From contig NC_133230.1 in the NCBI RefSeq assembly GCF_040436345.1, positions 26,450,051 to 26,514,050 of the forward strand: 64,000 nucleotides of DNA. The letters run 5' to 3'. Below the pieces are notes generated by a model, which saw only the letters and a program-made list of their open reading frames with translations, did no database searches and was not told the origin of the DNA. The position numbers and the translations under genes were made by a program. Origin of the DNA: Pagrus major. Taxonomy: Eukaryota; Chordata; Actinopteri; Spariformes; Sparidae. Shown piece by piece: positions 1 through 10,733 of the stretch. How positions within the stretch are numbered: position 1 is the stretch's first letter; each line of letters begins with the position of its first letter.

Positions 1-1267
1 GGAAGAGGAGGAGGACAAGGAGCAAGAGGAGGAGGAGGAGGAAGAGGAGGATGAGGAGGGGGACGAGGAGCAAGAGGAGTAGGAGGAGGAAGAGGAGGAT
101 GAGGAGGAGGAGGAGGACAAGGAGCAAAAGGAGGAGGAGGAAGAGGAGGAGGACAAGGAGCAAGAGGAGGAGGAGGAGGAAGAGGAGGATGAGGAGGGGG
201 ACGAGGAGCAAGAGGAGTAGGAGGAGGAAGAGGAGGAAGAGGAGGAGGACAAGGAGCAAGAGGAGCAAGAGGAGGAGGAGGAAGAGGGGAACGAGGAGCA
301 AGAGGAGCAAGAGGAGGAGGAGGATGAGGAGGAGGAAGAGGAGGGGGACGAGGAGCAAGAGGAGGAGGAGGATGAGGAGGGGGACGAGGAGCAAGAGGAG
401 CAAGAGCAGGAGGAGGAAGAGGAGGAGGACAAGGAGCAAGAGGAGCAAGAGGAGGAGCAAGAGGAGGAGGAGGAAGAGGAGGAGGAGGAGGGGGACGAGG
501 AGCAAGAGGAGCAGGAGCAGGAGGAGCAAGAGGAGGAGGAGGAGGAGGAAGAGGAGGATGAGGAGGAGGAGGAGGACAAGGAGCAAAAGGAGGAGGAGGA
601 AGAGGAGGAGGACAAGGAGCAAGAGGAGGAGGAGGAGGAAGAGGAGGATGAGGAGGGGGACGAGGAGCAAGAGGAGAAGGAGGAGGAAGAGGAGGAAGAG
701 GAGGAGGACAAGGAGCAAGAGGAGCAAGAGGAGGAGGAGGAAGAGGGGGACGAGGAGCAAGAGGAGCAAGAGGAGGAGGAGGATGAGGAGGGGGACGAGG
801 AGCAAGAGGAGCAAGAGCAGGAGGAGGAAGAGGAGGAGGACAAGGAGCAAGAGGAGCAAGAGGAGGAGCAAGAGGAGGAGGAGGAAGAGGAGGATGAGGA
901 GGGGGACGAGGAGCAAGAGGAGCAAGAGGAGGAGGATGAGGAGGAGGAGGACAAGGAGCAAAAGGAGGAGGAGGAAGAGGAGGAGGACAAGGAGCAAGAG
1001 GAGCAGGAGGAGGAAGAGGAGGAGGAGTACAAGGAGCAAGAGGAGCAACAGGAGGAGGAGGAAGATGAGGAGGAGGAGGAAGAGGAGGAGGAGGAGGAGA
1101 GTAGGGGGAGGAGGAGGAAGAGGAGGAGGGGGGAGGAGGAGGACGAAGAGGAGGAGAAGGTGGAGAAGGAGGAGGAGGAGAGGGACGAGGAGCAAGAGGA
1201 GGAGGAGGAAGAGGAGGAAGACGAGGAGGACGAGGAGCAAGAGGAGGAGGAGGAAGAGCAAGAGGAG

Positions 1268-1298
<31 letters not shown>

Positions 1299-3534
1299 GG
1301 GACGAGGAGCAACAGGAGCAAGAGCAGGAGGAGGAAGAGGAGGAGGACAAGGAGCAAGAGGAGCAAGAGGAGGAGCAAGAGGAGGAGGAGGAAGAGGAGG
1401 ATGAGGAGGGGGACGAGGAGCAAGAGGAGCAGGAGCAGGAGGAGCAAGAGGAGGAGGAAGAGGAGGATGAGGAGGAGGAGGAGGACAAGGAGCAAAAGGA
1501 GGAGGAGGAAGAGGAGGAGGACAAGGAGCAAGAGGAGGAGGAGGAGGAAGAGGAGGATGAGGAGGGGGACGAGGAGCAAGAGGAGTAGGAGGAGGAAGAG
1601 GAGGAAGAGGAGGAGGACAAGGAGCAAGAGGAGCAAGAGGAGGAGGAGGAAGAGGGGGACGAGGAGCAAGAGGAGCAAGAGGAGGAGGAGGATGAGGAGG
1701 AGGAAGAGGAGGGGGACGAGGAGCAAGAGGAGGAGGAGGATGAGGAGGGGGACGAGGAGCAAGAGGAGCAAGAGCAGGAGGAGGAAGAGGAGGAGGACAA
1801 GGAGCAAGAGGAGCAAGAGGAGGAGCAAGAGGAGGAGGAGGAAGAGGAGGAGGAGGAGGGGGACGAGGAGCAAGAGGAGCAGGAGCAGGAGGAGCAAGAG
1901 GAGGAGGAGGAGGAGGAAGAGGAGGATGAGGAGGAGGAGGAGGACAAGGAGCAAAAGGAGGAGGAGGAAGAGGAGGAGGACAAGGAGCAAGAGGAGGAGG
2001 AGGAGGAAGAGGAGGATGAGGAGGGGGACGAGGAGCAAGAGGAGTAGGAGGAGGAAGAGGAGGAAGAGGAGGAGGACAAGGAGCAAGAGGAAGCAAGAGG
2101 AGGAGGAGGAAGAGGGGGACGAGGAGCAAGAGGAGCAAGAGGAGGAGGAGGATGAGGAGGGGGACGAGGAGCAAGAGGAGCAAGAGCAGGAGGAGGAAGA
2201 GGAGGAGGACAAGGAGCAAGAGGAGCAAGAGGAGGAGCAAGAGGAGGAGGAGGAAGAGGAGGATGAGGAGGGGGACGAGGAGCAAGAGGAGCAAGAGGAG
2301 GAGGATGAGGAGGAGGAGGACGAGGAGCAAGAGCAAGAGGAGGAGGAGGAGGAAGGGGAGGATGAGGAGGGGACGAGGAGCAAGAGGAGCAGGAGGAGGA
2401 AGAGGAGGAAGAGGAGGAGGACAAGGAGCAAGAGGAGCAAGAGGAGGAGCAAGAGGAGGTGGAGGAAGAGGAGGATGAGGAGGAGGAGGGGCACGAGGAG
2501 GAAGAGGAGGAGGAGGGGGACGAGGAGGGGGACGAGGAGGGGGACGAGGAGGAAGAGGGGGACGAGGAGGGGGACGAGGAGGAAGAGGAGGAGGACAAGG
2601 AGCAAGAGGAGGAGGAGGAAGAGGAGGAGGACGAGGAGCAAGAGCAGGAGGAGGAAGAGGAGGAGGAGGGGGACGAGGAGCAAGAGGAGCAAGAGGAGGA
2701 GGATGAAGAGGAGGAGGAGGAAGAAGAGGAGGTGGACGAGGAGCAAGAGGAGGAGGAGGAAGAGGAGGATGAGGAGGGGGACGAGGAGCAAGAGGAGCAG
2801 GAGCAGGAGGAGCAAGAGGAGGAGGAGGAGGAGGAGGAGGAGGAAGAGGGAGGAGGAGGAGGGACGAGGAGCAAGAGGAGCAAGAGGAGGAGGAGGAGAG
2901 GAAGAGGAGGATGAGGAGGGGGACGAGGAGCAAGAGGAGGAGGAGGAGGAGGATGAGGAGGAGGATGAGGATGAGGAGGAGGACAAGGAGCAAAAGGAGG
3001 AGGAGGAAGAGGAGGAGGACGAGGAGGAGGAGGAAGAGGAGGAGGGGGAGGAGGAGGGGGACGAGGAGGAAGAGGAGGAGAAGGAGGAGGAAGAGGACGA
3101 GGAGGAGGAGGAGCAAGGGGAGGAGCAAGAGCAGGAGGAGGAAGAGGAGGAGGAGGGGGACGAGGAGCAAGAGGAGCAAGAGGAGGAGATGAAGAGGAGG
3201 AGGACGAGGAGCAAGAGCAAGAGGAGCAAGAGGAGGAAGAGGAGGAGGACGAGGAGGAGAAGGAGGAGGGGGACGAGGAGCAAGGAGGAGGAGGAAGAGG
3301 AGGAGGACGAGGAGCAAGAGCAAGAGGAGGAGGAGGAGGAGGAAGAGGAGGATGAGGAGGAGAGGAGGAGGAGGAGGACAAGGAGCAAGAGGAGGAGGAG
3401 GAGGAGGAGGAGGAAGAGGAGGAGAAGGTGGAGAAGGAGGAGGAGGAGAGGGACGAGGAGCAAGAGGAGGAGGAGGAAGAGGAGGAGGACGAGGATGAGG
3501 AGGGGGGACGAGGATGAGGAGGAGGAGGAAGAGC

Positions 3535-3567
<33 letters not shown>

Positions 3568-4229
3568 GGGACGAGGAGCAACAGGAGCAAGAGCAGGAGG
3601 AGGAAGAGGAGGAGGACAAGGAGCAAGAGGAGCAAGAGGAGGAAGAGGAGGGGGACGAGGAGCAAGGAGGAGGAGGAAGAGGAGGAGGACGAGGAGCAAG
3701 AGCAAGAGGAGGAGGAAGAGGAGGATGAGGAGGAAGAGGAGGACGAGGAGGAAGAGGAGGAGGAGGAGGACAAGGAGCAAGAGGAGCAAGAGGAGGAGGA
3801 GGACGAGGAGCAAGAGGAGCAAGAGGAGGAGGAGGAAGAGGAGGAGGAGGAGGAGGAGGGGGACGAGGAGCAAGAGGAGCAAGAGGAGGAGGACGAGGAG
3901 CAAGAACAAGAGGAGGAGGACGAGGAGGAGGAAGAGGAGGATGAGGAGGAGGAGGACGAGGAGGAAGAGGAGGAGGATGAAGAGGAGGAGGAGGAGGAGC
4001 AAGAGCAAGAGGAGGAGGAGAAGGAGGAGGAAGACGAGGAGCAAGGGGAGGGGGACGAGGAGGGGGAGGAGCAAGAGGAGCAAGAGCAGGAGGAGGAAGA
4101 GAAGGAGGAGGATGAGGAGGAGAAGGAGGAGGAGGAGGAGGTGCAGGAGGAGGAAGAGGAGGAGGAGGAGGGGGGATGACGAGGAGGAGGGAAGGAGGAG
4201 GAGGGGGAGGAGGAGGAGGAGGGGGAGGT
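1..4229. repeat. Giant polypurine (GGA/GAG-type) array, left copy, in gene A intron
   Basis: More than 4.2 kb of almost uninterrupted purine on the plus strand, built from GAG, GGA, GAC, CAA and GAT triplets (blocks such as GACGAGGAGCAAGAGGAG). It runs off the left edge, so its true length is unknown. On the gene (minus) strand it is a CU-rich pyrimidine tract. The right border reads GGTCAGAGCAGCATGGACAC. The same border motif GGTCAGAGCA follows a short GGA run in gene B and a 2.9-kb array in gene C, so all three are homologous intron positions between the LRR exons and linker exon i. Long open frames inside it (Arg/Lys-rich or Glu-rich) are by-products of triplet periodicity and are not genes. 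Confidence 0.95.
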
Positions 4230-4395
4230 CAGAGCAGCATGGACACACATTATTATGACACACACAGACATACACACAGACACACAGTGTTTGGATCAGA
4301 ACATATCAGGATGTGAGAGGAGGCGGAGCCTCTTCTCCTGAGCTGTGGGAGGTGTCAGGGTCAGAACAGAACTCATATGAGGGGCAGTTCTCTTT
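4230..4395. other. Gene A intron segment between polypurine array and L1 insertion
   Basis: AC-rich degenerate stretch, then unique intron sequence (ATATCAGGATGTGAG, GGCGGAGCCTCTTC) that matches gene B at about 28033-28138. It ends in the 17-bp L1 target-site duplication GAGGGGCAGTTCTCTTT. No gene is seen. Confidence 0.7.
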
Positions 4396-7300
4396 TTCTT
4401 CACTTTAATCTTTATTGATATTGTCACATAGTAACAACCAACACACACAACCAGCAGGAACATTCACTGCTTGGGAAGTGTCTTGTATTAAACACTCTCA
4501 AAAATGTGTTTGTCTGTTAATCATCATTCCAGTCCCATGTCCTCATTTTGAGTCTTGAAGTGTCCATTTTGTCCATTTCCTGTCAAACTGTGCTTCTTGG
4601 AGTCTCAGTTTATGTGTCAGTGTCTCCATCACAAAGATCTCCTCGACAGCTGCAGCCATTGGATCTCCGTTGGCGCTGCTTCCTCACCTCCTTGCCTGGT
4701 GTTTGCTTTGTTGCTTGCTACTAGCAGTATTTTAATCAGATATACATCATGTGCCAAAACCTTTTCCTTCCACAGTTTACATAAGTGGAGCACCAAACTA
4801 CTTTTGGGACCTCGTATCCTAATATTAGCTGCAGTACCTTACATACCATTTCCCACAATACACTTATTTTGTTACATGTCCAGAGAACATGAGAACGATG
4901 GACATGGTCAGACCCACATTCTCTCCAACACTTCTGATGACTGCAGCTGCCTGCTTTTCATTTTCGGTGTAATAAAGAAACAGATCAGATTCTTCCATGA
5001 GAATTCCCTCCAGATCCATGAATTGGTGGATGAATGGTGAGTCTTCCACATATCATGCCAACTTTCTTCTCAAGTTTCTACGTGAGTTCTTCTTCCCATT
5101 TCACCTTGATATATTCATTTGAATGACTGTCGTTAGTGCTCATCCTTGATATAATGCTGAAGTTATTCTCATGTCACTTTCCTGGTTTGCTTTCATTATG
5201 ATTTGGATGACACCATTCATCTCTTTGGAAGAATCTGCTGGATTTCCTCTTTGTAATATTCCTTTAGTTGAAGATATCTTTAGATTTCATGAGCTCCAGA
5301 TTCATACTTTCTTCTCAGGTTTTCAAAACTCTCCAGCCTCCCTTCCTTCACCAGAACACACCAAGCTGTTATTCCTTTTTAACCATTGCTTAAATCCTTG
5401 ATCAGACTTCACAGGCAGGACATTTCTATCGTCTGCTGCCCATTTTAATATATTCACATCTTTCTGTATCTTAGATATTTACAATACTTTAAACCACAGG
5501 TCTAATGTGTGTACTGTTATTGGATCCATATTCATTTTGACTTCCTTGTGTAGTTTATTGTCTCCGATCATATTTTGAATTGGGATTTGGTTCACTTCTC
5601 TTTCTATATCTTTCCATGTTGCTGTGAATTCTGACTTACACCAACAGTACACAGGTCTCAGCTGAGCAGCATAATAGTATTCCCTTCATTTTGGGAGGCT
5701 CGTACCACCTCTCTCTCTCTTTGGGGAGCTGAAGAGCTCTGGACCTGACTCTAGGTCTATTTCACGTCCAAGTTGTTATAATTTGTAATTTGCTGTACAC
5801 AGGTCAGAGATGCTTTCAGTGATCTTCACACACAAACAATGAATTGACTTTAGATTCCAGTTAAGGTCGTATGACTCTCTGATCACTTTTGTTGGAGTAT
5901 AGTTGAGTGATAAAATCTGGGTTTTGGAAACATTTATCTTATACCCTGACAGATCGCCATATGTTTCTAGAAGCTTCATCAAATTAGGGAGCGTTGTATT
6001 TGGTTGTCTGAGGAAAGTGATGATGTCATCAGCGACAAGCCCAATTTTATGTTCTCCTCCTCCAGTTGTGACCCTTTAAGTTCTTGGTTTTCTCGTACTG
6101 CTCGAGCTAAGGGCTCAAAAAAATCACAAACAAGGTCGGTGACAAACAGCCTCCCTGTCTGGTCGATCTCTGCAGATATATCTTCTCAGTCAGATCTCCA
6201 TTCATTTGAATTCTAGCAGAAGGTTTTGGGTAGAGTGTTTTAATCAGTTGTGTTGATTTATTATTGAATCCGAATCGTTCTAATATCTGATAAAGAAACT
6301 TCCAGTGAACACAATCGAATGCCTTTTCAGCGTCAATGCTAACAACACAGTACTTTGTTTGTCTCTTTGTCTTTGCTAATTATGTGTAAAGTTGGTCTGA
6401 TGCTGTCTTGGGTTTGACGGCCTGATATGAATCCTGTTTGATCTTCATCTATTAATTCTGCTATGAAGGTGTTTATTCTTTCAGAGATAATTGACGTATA
6501 TAGTTTATAATCTTTATTTAGTATTGAGATCGGTCTGTAGCTTTCACATCTGTCCCTCTCCTTTCCTGGTTTTGGGATGATTGAAATGATTGCTTCTGCC
6601 CACGTTGGTGGTATTTTGCTTTCTTTGAGGGTCCAGTTAAAAGAGGTCTGGAGGGCTGGTAACAGTTCCTCCTTATAAATCTTATAGCATTCTGCAGGGG
6701 AGCCATCGCTCCCTGGAGATGTATTGAATTTATTGCTTGGATAATGTCTTCCCTTGTAATGTCTGCTGTGAGTCTTTCATTTTGGTAAGTGCCAATCGAC
6801 GGAAGATCAAGTTGATTTAAGAAGGTCCTCATTTCTTCTTCATTTGCAGCAGTTGGTTGTGTATATAGTTTTTCACAGAACCTCTGGAATACTCTTTCTA
6901 TATCTTCTGGTTCATGTATCGTCTCGTTGGTGTTTGGGTCCTTAATTTTATGTTTGCTATTTATTGCTAGCTGTTTTCATATTCGTTTTGTTGCTCTGGG
7001 ACCAGTTTCATAATAATTTGGCTTCAAAAATATGATCTTCTTTCCATATTCATCCAACAATATCTCATTTATCTTCGTTTTAGTATCCTTAATTTGTTTA
7101 TATATTTTTGGGTCGTTTGTTTTATGATAATGTTGCTCTAATTCTCTCAATCTTATAGAGTGGTTCTGGTACGCTTCTCTTCTAAGTCTTTTTATTAAAG
7201 TGGTTTTAGCTATTAACTTTCCCCGGACAACCACTTTTATGGCATCCCAAACAATATACGGGTCGACTGCTCTATTGCTATTGTCCTCTATATAATGCCT

Positions 7301-9922
7301 AATTTCCTTTTTTGATTCTTTCACCAACCCTTTATTATTCAGTATTCCTACATTAAGTCTCCAGATTGTTTGTCTTTTTCTGGCATTTAGATGTATTTTT
7401 AAAAACAGGCTGTTATGATCTGATATATCTGCCCCTCCAATTTTACCCTCAGACACTCTGTACCTATCACCTATATTTAGAAAGAAGTAATCAGTTCTTG
7501 GGTGTACACTGTGTGTTTCCGAATAATGTGTGAAATCTTTTTCAAGGTTGAGATTCCTGTGGTGGCAATCTGACCACAAAACTGCCACTTGAGGGAATCT
7601 GAAGTTGTTTCCACTGTGTCGTTGTGCAAAAGATGAGCTCTGCCATGACGTATGCGTTTTTCCATTTACTTTATGCAGAGAAAAAATATTTCCAGAAAAC
7701 CAGCTGTGTTGAATGACTGAACTGAAACCAACGTGTAAATATGAAAGAAAACCGAAAAGACTAACGTTATGACATAACAGAAAACATCTCGGATGAACAC
7801 ACACACAAACGAACGGTTGAAAAACTGTGTGGCTTCCGTGATCCTAATTCCCCTCCACCTGTTCACCGGTGACTCCCCTATATAGACTACGTTACCACCG
7901 TGATTCCCTGTCTATGCCCCCTGGTGCGCAGGTGGACAAGCTACACTGCTATTTACATGACTCACCAAAGACATACACAACATAACATATTCACACATCA
8001 AAATTGGCGACAACAATTCCTCCAGATGTCGATCGTTCCCATTTCTTCTGAGGACAGCTTTACTCATTCTGACATGTGTTTTTCATTTCCTTTTAAACTG
8101 GTTGTATCTAGACAGTGGTTCATGACTATGTTGAAGTCCTCCCACAAATTAAAATACCTTCTGGTTCTGTTGCTGTAACATTAAATAAGGATTTGAAGAA
8201 GTGCTTGTTGCTTTCTGGAGGTGCATGTACATTTATCAACGTGACTGGTTCAGTCTCTAGTTTTCCCCTGACTAGTTCACATCTTCCCTCTTTATCCTTC
8301 ATTTCCTTTTCACTAACAAATGTAGTTGTAATTGGAATTAGTATCATAACTCCTCTTTTACGTCCTTGTTAATATGAACTGTAATATGAATTTTTAAATT
8401 GTACGTGTTCTGTTTGGGACCGGTGGGTTTCCTGTAACAATATGACATGCTGGTTTTCTTTTCTCAATTTTGTTCAGACCATTTCTCTCTTCTTAGGTGT
8501 ATTTAGACCATTTACATTCAAGGACATTGGGTCTCATTCATGAAACGTTAGTAAATTTGTGTGTAGATTTGCACATAAAAGCCTACGCTACTAAAAAGGA
8601 AGAAAGGGAGAGAAAGAAAAAAGAACTTTGCGGAAGCGGAGATAGAAATACCTGGAGGGAGGTGACAGATGCCGTCAATATTGTCTCTGTAGTCCAAAAA
8701 ACCATGTCTGAGGTAAAGCGTAAATGGTTTGACATGAAACTGGAGGCAAAGAAACGCATAACCTCACACAAAAGAAATATATCAGCCTCAGGAGGAGGAG
8801 GCTCACAGTCGCAGCTATCAACTGCAGACGAGTGCATCGCGGGGATAATTGGGGAGACCTCTCTGTCAGGAATTATACCTGGCGGAGACAGCGACATGCC
8901 TCCACTGGAGTCGACATCAAACCCAGATGGTAAGGTAATAAGTGTTGTATCATAATACATTAAACCATCACTGATAGCTTAGTGGTCAGTATAGTTTAAC
9001 CTAGGTCGTACAGTCCCACCATATTTTTATCATATGTTTAGGCTATATCACGTGTTTCAAAGGCATCTGTGTATTGTGTACATAACAGAGCGCAATATGA
9101 ATTTAAATTGTAATTTCCAATAGTGACAAGCATTATTTATGTGCATTCTTAAATTTACACAAGCACTACGCATGGTCAGCAGCATGTGTAGATTTTGTTA
9201 GTAGCTACGAAAAGATCGGAGCTACTAAAATATTGATGAATGCGAGATGCACGTAAATTTCCGTCTGCGAACAGTTTACACACAAATTCGTTCTGCTCAC
9301 GTTTCATGAATGAGACCCACTATCTTTAGATCATTACTTACCATTTTGCTTCCGTAATGTGTGTGCATCTTTTCCCAAGCAGCTGAACATAAACATGAGC
9401 AAAAACAAAATCCTCTTCTGTGAGGGCCCATCCATAGACCCAGAGCTGTGTCCATATAACGGCGTCAACCCCAGTCTGGACCTGTCCAACCTTGTTGGTG
9501 TTTTATAGATGTTGAAGTCAAATAAATGAAGCCGTCCGTATTATCTTGCAGCGCTGTTAGTTCTTTCACTATCGGGGCGTCAGTTGTCGGGTCTCCTCTG
9601 ATATCCTTGCAACTTTTCCTTTGCCCGCTGTGCCGCCACATCCTGCCTGGACCCACCGCGTCCTGCTGGTTGCCATCCCCACGCCCAGGTCCACTCCTCC
9701 ACAAGCCCCAAGTCTTCACTCGTGCTGAGTCAATCCCCTTGCTTTCATGTCCTCAGCTGCGTCCCCCACGTTGTTGTAGCTCTTCACGCCTCTCCTTCAG
9801 TGTCTTCTTAATATTTTTGTACATATATCTTTACCAATGCTAGCAAGTCCCGCTCTCAGTGTTTCTGCCTGATCCAGCTAAAAGCTGAGCATCTGACCCG
9901 TCCGGCATCTTGCAGGAAGCCC
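4396..9922 (-). mobile_element. L1-clade (fish Swimmer-like) LINE, antisense, degraded
   Basis: About 5.5 kb of non-LTR retrotransposon read on the minus strand. Minus-strand fragments resemble L1 ORF2: the end of the endonuclease ([13 protein letters not shown], about 7400), the endonuclease-RT linker (about 6850-7400), the RT start ([20 protein letters not shown], about 6800), and a post-catalytic RT block ([20 protein letters not shown], about 5900-5980). The frames are broken by several shifts and stops, so the element is dead. The flanks are a perfect 17-bp duplication, GAGGGGCAGTTCTCTTT, at 4379-4395 and 9923-9939. The empty site occurs once in gene B (28122-28138). A Harbinger element is nested at 8529-9318. 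Confidence 0.88.
8529..9318 (+). mobile_element. PIF/Harbinger-type element nested in L1
   Basis: A 790-bp insertion with inverted termini GGGTCTCATTCATGAAACG and its complement. It is flanked by ATT (8526-8528) and ACT (9319-9321), consistent with a 3-bp target duplication carrying one later change. The L1 copy in gene C is uninterrupted at the homologous point (about 57290), which supplies the empty site. The plus strand carries a partial Myb/SANT-like frame (about 8580-8955) with WREVTDAVN, MSEVKRKWFDMKLEAKKRI and DECIAGIIGETSLSGI, resembling the DNA-binding partner protein of Harbinger elements. No DDE transposase is present, so the element is non-autonomous. Confidence 0.8.
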
Positions 9923-9939
9923 GAGGGGCAGTTCTCTTT

Positions 9940-10559
9940 GCCTCAGGTGTTAACAGGAAGGTAGAGAGGCTGACAGTTACTGTCCAGTCAAACATCAAAG
10001 GGTCACTGCTTTGGTGAAGACCTGATCAACACCTGTCATGAAGTGTGTAACAGCTGTTCTGTTGTTAGCTGACAGTATATAAGTCAGGACAGTGTGAAGA
10101 CTGCAGAGACACTGTGGCTCTTCTCTCTGTGCTGCAGGTATTAAAGAGACAATTTCCCTCACAACACACACACCTCTGTATGTCTTTTGATAGAGCTAGG
10201 CTAGGAGTTTCCCCCTGCTTCCAGTCTTTGTGCTAAGCTAGGCTAACCATGTCCTGGACTTCTCTCTGTACAGAGATGAAGCTGATTCTATTCTGGTGAA
10301 GAGGACAAAAAGGGATTTTTCTCAAAATGACACACAGCTCCTTTAACATGCAGAGATCTGTTCAAACTCAGTTATTACCAAGAAACAATGATCATGTTTG
10401 TTCCTAGAGATGTTCTCCTCCTACACAAGTATCTCCTCTTCATGTTGAACCAGTGTTCATGTTCTGATAAAAGGAAAAAGGCTTCTTACATGTGTCATTG
10501 TTCATATCACACTCATACTCATCAGACTCTTCCTCCTCCATCACACTGACTCTTCATAC
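9940..10559. other. Gene A intron, L1 insertion site to LRR exon g
   Basis: Intron sequence shared with gene B (28139-28671) and gene C (about 57993-58612), including TGCCTCAGGTGTTAACAGG and a TATATAAGTCAGGACAG stretch. No coding exon is seen. Gene B carries an extra segment of about 60 bp near 28350. Confidence 0.6.
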
Positions 10560-10733
10560 CTGAGAGTGTCCAGTCTCCAGTCTGGATCCTTCAGTCCAGC
10601 CGACAGCAGTTTCTCTCCCGAGTCTCCTGGATGATTGTAGCTCAGGTCCAGCTCTCTCAGATGGGAGGGGTTGGAGCTCAGAGATGACGCCAGAGAAGCA
10701 CAGCCTTCCTCTGTGATCAGACAGCCTGACAGC
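10560..10733 (-). CDS. Gene A exon g: second LRR exon
   Basis: A 174-bp exon with acceptor TTCTGTGTGTCTGCAG and donor GTATGA. It enters with 1 base and leaves with 2, the standard phase of fish NLR LRR exons, so exons can be added or lost without breaking frame. It encodes [20 protein letters not shown], then [10 protein letters not shown], a ribonuclease-inhibitor-type LRR. Confidence 0.88.

Noticed and set aside
1..4229. CRISPR-like or bacterial repeat array
   Set aside because: No uniform repeat with unique spacers, and the context is a vertebrate intron.
51..4258. Very long open frames (over 1200 codons) rich in Arg/Lys or Glu
   Set aside because: They lie wholly in triplet-periodic GGA/GAG repeat, occur in several frames and both strands, and end at the array border. 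The array is intronic in the homologous gene B.
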